From the NCBI GenBank assembly GCA_003447295.1, contig DLZQ01000039.1, positions 22,845 through 79,996 on the forward strand: a stretch of 57,152 nucleotides of DNA. The letters run 5' to 3'. Origin of the DNA: Lachnospiraceae bacterium (GTDB lineage: Bacteria > Bacillota > Clostridia > Lachnospirales > Lachnospiraceae). This document shows positions 52,599 through 57,152 of this stretch, piece after piece (positions within the stretch are counted from its first letter, which is position 1; every line of letters begins with the position of its first letter). Under the pieces are notes generated by a model. The model ran no database searches. It saw only the letters and a program-made list of their open reading frames with translations, and was not told the origin of the DNA. The position numbers were made by a program, and so were the translations under genes.

Positions 52599-52770
52599 GT
52601 AACAGTTCTGCTCCAAAGCCTTCATAAAAGCGTCTGCTGCGCAGCCGTCGCTGCTATGCAGCTCATCTTTTATTCATGTTTTGGGCGCTCCGCTCATAGA
52701 ATAGCAAAAGTGCCGCTCCGTGTGCAAGCACCCGATCGTCGCATTTGCTATTCTATGGCTGAACTGTTAC
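52599..52770. repeat. Nested inverted repeats after the GGDEF-EAL gene
   Basis: An outer pair (GTAACAGTTC at 52599-52608 and its exact complement at 52761-52770) encloses a 14-bp perfect pair (CATAGAATAGCAAA at 52695-52708, complement at 52744-52757). The outer right arm covers the gene's stop codon. No T-run follows, so it is not a standard terminator; it may be an intergenic repeat element or a 3' RNA structure. Confidence 0.75.
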
Positions 52771-55358
52771 TTCACATATTTCGCCTCAAATGCATGCCTC
52801 TCCAAAGGACGGTCAAAATAATATCCCTGAATGTATTTGACCTTCATGCCCTGCAGTACCTTGAACTGCTCCGGGGTCTCGATACCTTCCACGCAGATAC
52901 TGACTCCAATGGTCTGCGCCAGCTCTGCCACCATCTTGATAAAGGACTGAGAGTAAGCATCTCCCGCCAGATCCTTGACGAAGCTCTGGTCTACCTTGAT
53001 GACATCGATGGGGATCTCACGGATATGATTCAGGGAAGAGTAACCGGTTCCAAAATCATCCAGTGCCAGAGAGACGCCCAGTGCCTTGATCCGGTTCAGG
53101 ATCTCCTTCATACGCTCCATATCGTTAATGGCAAGGCTCTCTGTTACCTCCAATGTCAGATTCTTCGGAGACAGACCGGTGTCCTGTAATGCCTTTTCTA
53201 TCGTCTCCACGATGTCCGGCTGTAAGAGCTGTACCACGGAGAGGTTGACATTTACTTTATAATCCGGATATCCGGTATCGTTCCAGTGCTTGCAGCGGGT
53301 GCAGGCCTCCGTCAGCACATAATTGCCGATGGGATTGATCAGTCCCAGATACTCTGCCAGGGGAATAAATTCCGCCGGAGAGATGAAACCCAGTTTCGCG
53401 CTGTTCCAGCGGATCAGTGCCTCCGCACCGGCGCAGACATCCTTTCCACCCTGAATATCGATGATCGGCTGGTAATAGACCTCGAACTCCCGGTAGCCCT
53501 CCACCGTGGCATCACGCATGTTCTTCTCCATGTCCAGACGGCGTCCCGATACAGAATCATTGCCTTCCCGATACGTTTCTACACGGTTTTTACCGGTCTT
53601 TTTCGCCTCATACATGGCAATATCCGCTTTTTTGATCAGATCTGTCACGGAATCTCCGGCATCCGGGAAGGTGACGATACCCATACTCATAGTACAGTAA
53701 TAATCTGCATCCTTCAAAAACCAGGGCTTGCTGAAGATCTTTTTAATATCTTCCACGATATTTCCAAACCGGGGATAGCTTTCCGGAGGGATCACAATAA
53801 CGAATTCATCGCCGCCCATACGGTAGCAGGTGTTCTCAATACCGTTGATCCGTTTTAATGCATGGGAGATGGATTTCAACAGCACATCACCGTACTGGTG
53901 ACCAAGTCCATCATTAATATGCTTGAAATCATCCAGATCCAGATACAGCAGAGCACCGGTTCCGCCGGTCTTCTTCGCCTGATCGATCTGTCTCGCCAGA
54001 TCCCTTTCACAGCACATACGGTTGTACAGTCCCGTCAGGAAATCTGTGTACGCCTGCTGCTCGATCCGGCGCTGGTACAGCTTTTTATCCGTAATATCAT
54101 ACAGAGAGTACAGGTTGGCTTTTTTACCGTCTACCCAGGCGATCTCCTTGCACAGCAGATCATACCAGGTCTCCTTCTCGGCATGGTACACAACACTCAC
54201 GGTACGGTTCTTGTCCTTGCGGACGCTGGACTGTAACAGAGCATCAAAATTATGGTCCATCAGTTCCTTGGCAAACGTATTCTTCAATATCTGGTTGGCG
54301 AACAGCATCCTGCCCGTGTTCTGATCCGTTACGTAGATGGCACAGCCCACATTGTCCAGTATCTCTTCCAGCGCCGCATAGGAACCTGCCAGGGAATGTT
54401 TCTGGATTCGTCTGGTCAGGATACTCTGTAAGATCTTCACCGCGTCCGAGGTGAACTTGATCTCCGACATGCTCCATACATGTGCCTGCCGCCTATGGTT
54501 CAGAGACAGCATCATATTGCCGCTCTCCTGCTTCAGGATAGGAAAAATCATCACGGCTTTCATGCCTATCTTTTCAATTTCCTCAGAGTCCGCCTTACCC
54601 ACGCTGTCCGTAGATACCACCAGTGGCTTCTCTGTATGGAGAAAAGAATTCACGAAAATCCCACTGGTCTTGTCAAAATAAGAGATCTGTCCCGGTGCCA
54701 GCCATTCTACGGCTACATCCATCGTATCCGTGTCTGCCTGCAGCTGAAAAATCTCTGCACTGTCTACCTGAATGTGCTGTGCCAGAATCTTCAGCCATCG
54801 GTTCATGGTCAGTTCGATCTGTTCATCACTGTCTAAGAGCTGAACGATCTCCGTAGTCGCCTCTATCGTATGGAGATTGCGACTCATCTCTTCCTCCGCA
54901 TACCTGCTCCTTCTGCTCTCGGCTTCCGCGCTGAAGCAGGACATACGGTCTCTGTAAATATCCGCACTGGTATCCCTCAGCAGATCCAGGATCTGGTAAA
55001 AAGATATGGTGTCAAGCTTCTTCAGATCATATACCTGCCAGTATAGAATGATGGTGTTCTCCACTCTGACAGCAACTGCTGCCACATGTCCACCGTCCGG
55101 CAGCTCTTCCACCACCTGTTCCTCAAGGGATCCTTCCTGTACTCTGTCCAACGCCTGCGCCGCTTTTCTTCGATACTCCCCTACGATCGGATCTTCCCCA
55201 TCCGGTCGTATCAGAGACTTATCGATGTAGGGCTCTGTTATGGCTCTGCCTTCCTTGTCCACGCAGACAGCCATCACTCCCGTCACTTTGCAGAACTCGT
55301 TCTGCAGATGCTGCAGGCGCTTTTCGTCTATCAATTCACGTAATGCAATCTCAGCCAC
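52767..55358 (-). CDS. PocR-like/GAF/PAS/GGDEF/EAL cyclic-di-GMP protein
   Basis: An 863-residue soluble signalling protein. Residues ~1-130 look like a PocR ligand-sensing domain (LIDEKRLQHLQNEFCKVTG), 165-310 a GAF-like domain, 325-430 a PAS domain (VGCAIYVTDQNTGRMLF). A GGDEF domain follows, with the active motif MGGDEF near 514, and then an EAL domain (AEALIRW near 646, LALDDFGTGYSS, IKVDQSF, EGIET). Both catalytic sets look intact, so it may make and break cyclic-di-GMP. The start is a GTG at 55358, seven bases after GGGGAG. No membrane span is seen. Which activity dominates is not clear. Confidence 0.92.
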   Translation of the reverse strand: MAEIALRELIDEKRLQHLQNEFCKVTGVMAVCVDKEGRAITEPYIDKSLIRPDGEDPIVGEYRRKAAQALDRVQEGSLEEQVVEELPDGGHVAAVAVRVENTIILYWQVYDLKKLDTISFYQILDLLRDTSADIYRDRMSCFSAEAESRRSRYAEEEMSRNLHTIEATTEIVQLLDSDEQIELTMNRWLKILAQHIQVDSAEIFQLQADTDTMDVAVEWLAPGQISYFDKTSGIFVNSFLHTEKPLVVSTDSVGKADSEEIEKIGMKAVMIFPILKQESGNMMLSLNHRRQAHVWSMSEIKFTSDAVKILQSILTRRIQKHSLAGSYAALEEILDNVGCAIYVTDQNTGRMLFANQILKNTFAKELMDHNFDALLQSSVRKDKNRTVSVVYHAEKETWYDLLCKEIAWVDGKKANLYSLYDITDKKLYQRRIEQQAYTDFLTGLYNRMCCERDLARQIDQAKKTGGTGALLYLDLDDFKHINDGLGHQYGDVLLKSISHALKRINGIENTCYRMGGDEFVIVIPPESYPRFGNIVEDIKKIFSKPWFLKDADYYCTMSMGIVTFPDAGDSVTDLIKKADIAMYEAKKTGKNRVETYREGNDSVSGRRLDMEKNMRDATVEGYREFEVYYQPIIDIQGGKDVCAGAEALIRWNSAKLGFISPAEFIPLAEYLGLINPIGNYVLTEACTRCKHWNDTGYPDYKVNVNLSVVQLLQPDIVETIEKALQDTGLSPKNLTLEVTESLAINDMERMKEILNRIKALGVSLALDDFGTGYSSLNHIREIPIDVIKVDQSFVKDLAGDAYSQSFIKMVAELAQTIGVSICVEGIETPEQFKVLQGMKVKYIQGYYFDRPLERHAFEAKYVK

Positions 55359-55523
55359 TTTTTTGCTCCCCTGTTTCTCTGTAAAATATCCAGAAATTCT
55401 TTCTCGAATATTTATATTCTACCATGCATCCCGAAATTGATACAAGCTATTATTTTACATTTTTTGCTATATTTATTAAATTGCTTGAAAAATTTAGTTC
55501 ATTTTGTCAATTATTGCAAATAC

Positions 55524-55555
55524 TATGAATCGACCCAAATATGTCATGAATCGAC
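55524..55555. repeat. 11-bp direct repeat upstream of the GGDEF-EAL gene
   Basis: ATGAATCGACC occurs at 55524-55534 and 55545-55555, with a period of exactly 21 bases, two helical turns. It lies in a 279-base AT-rich gap (55359-55637) that holds no gene. Such phasing fits an operator for a dimer or an activator. Confidence 0.6.
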
Positions 55556-55637
55556 CGTAGAGGACGGGTTGCACCCCCAGAAAATACTATCCGCCAAAAG
55601 AACAGAATAAAAATTATTTTTACTTCACCTGTCGTAT

Positions 55638-56933
55638 TCAGATGCAAAACGCTGCATAGAGCGGTACTATCTTTTTGTTGTCTTCAATTGCGAAGTTTTT
55701 TGCAGAGAGTTTGATGGCATATGCAGGCTTATAGGTATCCATGTAGACCTTTAAACTCTTTGCTCTGGTATTGTCGGAAGATTTCACTTCAATCGGGATC
55801 AGCTGCCCGTCACGCTGAATAACAAAATCTATCTCCGCACCACGCTCAGACTCCCAATAGTAAGTATTGTAACCATTGATGGAGAGCTGTACATTGACAT
55901 AATTCTCCGTCATACCGCCCTTAAAATCGTTCAATTCCTCAACCATATACAGAATATCATTGGCCGCCAGATCCTTCTTGGCACAAAGCAGCCCCAAATC
56001 CGAAACATATATCTTGAAAGCGTCAATATCACGATAATTTTCCAAAGGCTTTTTAATCTGCTCTACCTTATAGACCTGTGATACGATTCCGGACAGGCAG
56101 AGCCATTCTATGGCATTCTCAAATTCAGACGCCCGCCCTCCTTTTTTCATCAGCTTATACTGAAAACGCGTATTTTTCTTCGAAAGCTGAACGGTAATAT
56201 TGTCATAGGCTAGCCTGGTCTTCTTGATTTCATTCAGATTATTATACTTACTCATGTCGTTGAGATAACTTGTAAGAATGGTATCCTGTATATGGCGGAT
56301 CAGGATATAGTTCCTTGTCTGGGCAAACTGCATCACACACTCCGGCATCCCGCCTACTACAAGATACTGCCGGTAAAGCTGCATAGCCGCATCGTGGAGT
56401 GCCGCCGGCATCGGCTGATCTGTTGCAAAACACCTTTTGATCTGCTTCACAAGATCTCCCTCGCCCATAGCGATCATAAATTCCTCCATATCCATGGGAT
56501 ACAGGTTTTTCATATCCACCTTGCCCACAGGGAATGAGAACTTTTCTCTGTTGACAGCCACACCTAACAGGCTGCCCGCAACAATGATATGATAGTCCGG
56601 AGCGCTCTCGTTAAAATATTTCAGAGAAGTCAGAGCCCTTTCGCAAAGCTGCACCTCATCAAATACAATCAGCGTTTTTTCTTTTACGATGGTCTGACCC
56701 GCAATATGAGACAAAATGGGGATCAGATAATCAGGACTGATGTTTTCTTCAAAAGTTTCATTCAATTTAGGATCTGTTTCAAAATTGAAATATGCCACAT
56801 TCTCATAGTGGGTTCGCCCGAACTCTAAAATGGAGTAGGTTTTTCCCACCTGTCTTGCCCCTTGCAAAATAAGGGGTTTACGATGTTCACTTTCTTTCCA
56901 CGTTTCTAAGAAGTCCATAATCTTTCTATACAT
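55638..56933 (-). CDS. AAA-type ATPase with DUF4143
   Basis: A 431-residue protein. The AAA_14 ATPase part (residues ~1-170) has Walker A LQGARQVGKT and Walker B TLIVFDEVQ, plus the arginine-finger region. The C-terminal DUF4143 nuclease-like part (residues ~200-400) contains YYWESERGAEIDFVIQRDGQ and LIPIEVKSSDN, with the E-D-ExK pattern of a PD-(D/E)XK fold. GGAGG lies seven bases before the ATG. Such genes move between genomes often, are commonly orphan, and may act in defence or mobile-element control. It is AT-richer than the neighbours and flanked by direct repeats. Confidence 0.87.
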   Translation of the reverse strand: MYRKIMDFLETWKESEHRKPLILQGARQVGKTYSILEFGRTHYENVAYFNFETDPKLNETFEENISPDYLIPILSHIAGQTIVKEKTLIVFDEVQLCERALTSLKYFNESAPDYHIIVAGSLLGVAVNREKFSFPVGKVDMKNLYPMDMEEFMIAMGEGDLVKQIKRCFATDQPMPAALHDAAMQLYRQYLVVGGMPECVMQFAQTRNYILIRHIQDTILTSYLNDMSKYNNLNEIKKTRLAYDNITVQLSKKNTRFQYKLMKKGGRASEFENAIEWLCLSGIVSQVYKVEQIKKPLENYRDIDAFKIYVSDLGLLCAKKDLAANDILYMVEELNDFKGGMTENYVNVQLSINGYNTYYWESERGAEIDFVIQRDGQLIPIEVKSSDNTRAKSLKVYMDTYKPAYAIKLSAKNFAIEDNKKIVPLYAAFCI

Positions 56934-56990
56934 CCTTCGTCCTCCATAAAGCTTCTGAGTATAGCATAATCCAAATTCGTGTAAAAATCA

Positions 56991-57038
56991 AATGTTTTTG
57001 ATGCTAATTTTGCATTATATTACATGAATGTTTTTGAT
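56991..57038. repeat. 12-bp direct repeat upstream of the AAA/DUF4143 gene
   Basis: AATGTTTTTGAT occurs at 56991-57002 and 57027-57038 (period 36) in a very AT-rich stretch behind the start of the ATPase gene. A degenerate 20-bp repeat (GCAAATTTAACTTCCGT and GCAAAAGTAACTTCTGT) follows at 57102-57141, near the window edge. Confidence 0.65.
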
Positions 57039-57152
57039 TTTTTAACATTTTTCTACATGTTTATTACTTTTTCTACCTTTACCACTATAAGCTGGTAAAT
57101 AGCAAATTTAACTTCCGTGTTGCAAAAGTAACTTCTGTTTGAATTATTTTTG

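Overview
The window looks like a chromosomal segment from an anaerobic gut Firmicute of the class Clostridia, most probably family Lachnospiraceae. Supporting signs are the mix of gene families: paired TIGR03915/TIGR03916-type DNA-repair proteins, AddAB, a PadR/DUF1700/DUF4097 cassette, DUF6062, a separate IMP cyclohydrolase, and a ZTP riboswitch. GGAGG-type ribosome sites, TTGACA/TATAAT promoters and Gram-positive SOS boxes agree with this. No rRNA, tRNA, CRISPR array, transposase or prophage gene was seen. Most genes lie on the minus strand, in short operons.

Left part (1-13 kb): a truncated pyridoxal/pyridoxamine kinase; an AT-rich orphan DUF1016/YhcG-type nuclease; a PadR-DUF1700-DUF4097 envelope cassette with a perfect 21-bp inverted repeat at its promoter; and a GH13 - glycolipid glycosyltransferase - PlsY operon. 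Upstream of that operon is a small cluster of DnaA-box-like sites. Next come a large Rad3/DinG-like helicase with an N-terminal PD-(D/E)XK-like nuclease domain, an HPr-like (Crh-like) protein, and an SOS-box-controlled radical-SAM DNA repair pair.

Middle (13-33 kb): asnA; two membrane proteins likely acting on surface glycans; a chemoreceptor; a stand-alone carbamate kinase. A DNA-repair operon then runs on the minus strand in the order SseB-like, small membrane protein, exodeoxyribonuclease III, addB, addA. It is followed by a HAD phosphatase, a DegV/FakB fatty-acid-binding protein and an Rrf2 regulator. The 377-bp gap between the last two carries a perfect sigma-A promoter, an operator-like dyad and a GC-rich hairpin, which together could make a small RNA.

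Sulfur and aromatic block (33-40 kb): metN-metI-metQ and cysK, each with its own promoter carrying GGAATT or TTCC/GGAA operator-like motifs; aroA with a 14-bp-stem leader hairpin; and a uracil permease with a structured leader.

Right part (40-57 kb): an SGNH/MBOAT O-acylation pair, DUF6062, a TetR regulator divergent from a small acidic membrane protein, a MocR/PdxR regulator, DUF2225, glnS and a DHH phosphoesterase. Purine synthesis ends with two separate enzymes, a PurO-type IMP cyclohydrolase and an AICAR transformylase lacking the usual cyclohydrolase domain, behind a ZTP (pfl) riboswitch with an overlapping terminator. The window closes with a PocR?-GAF-PAS-GGDEF-EAL protein and an AT-rich AAA/DUF4143 ATPase flanked by short direct repeats.

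No clearly new multi-gene system is evident. The most rewarding items are regulatory: the SOS-controlled radical-SAM repair pair, the possible small RNA near 32.3 kb, the PadR palindrome, the DnaA-box cluster, the split PurH under a ZTP riboswitch, and several structured leaders.
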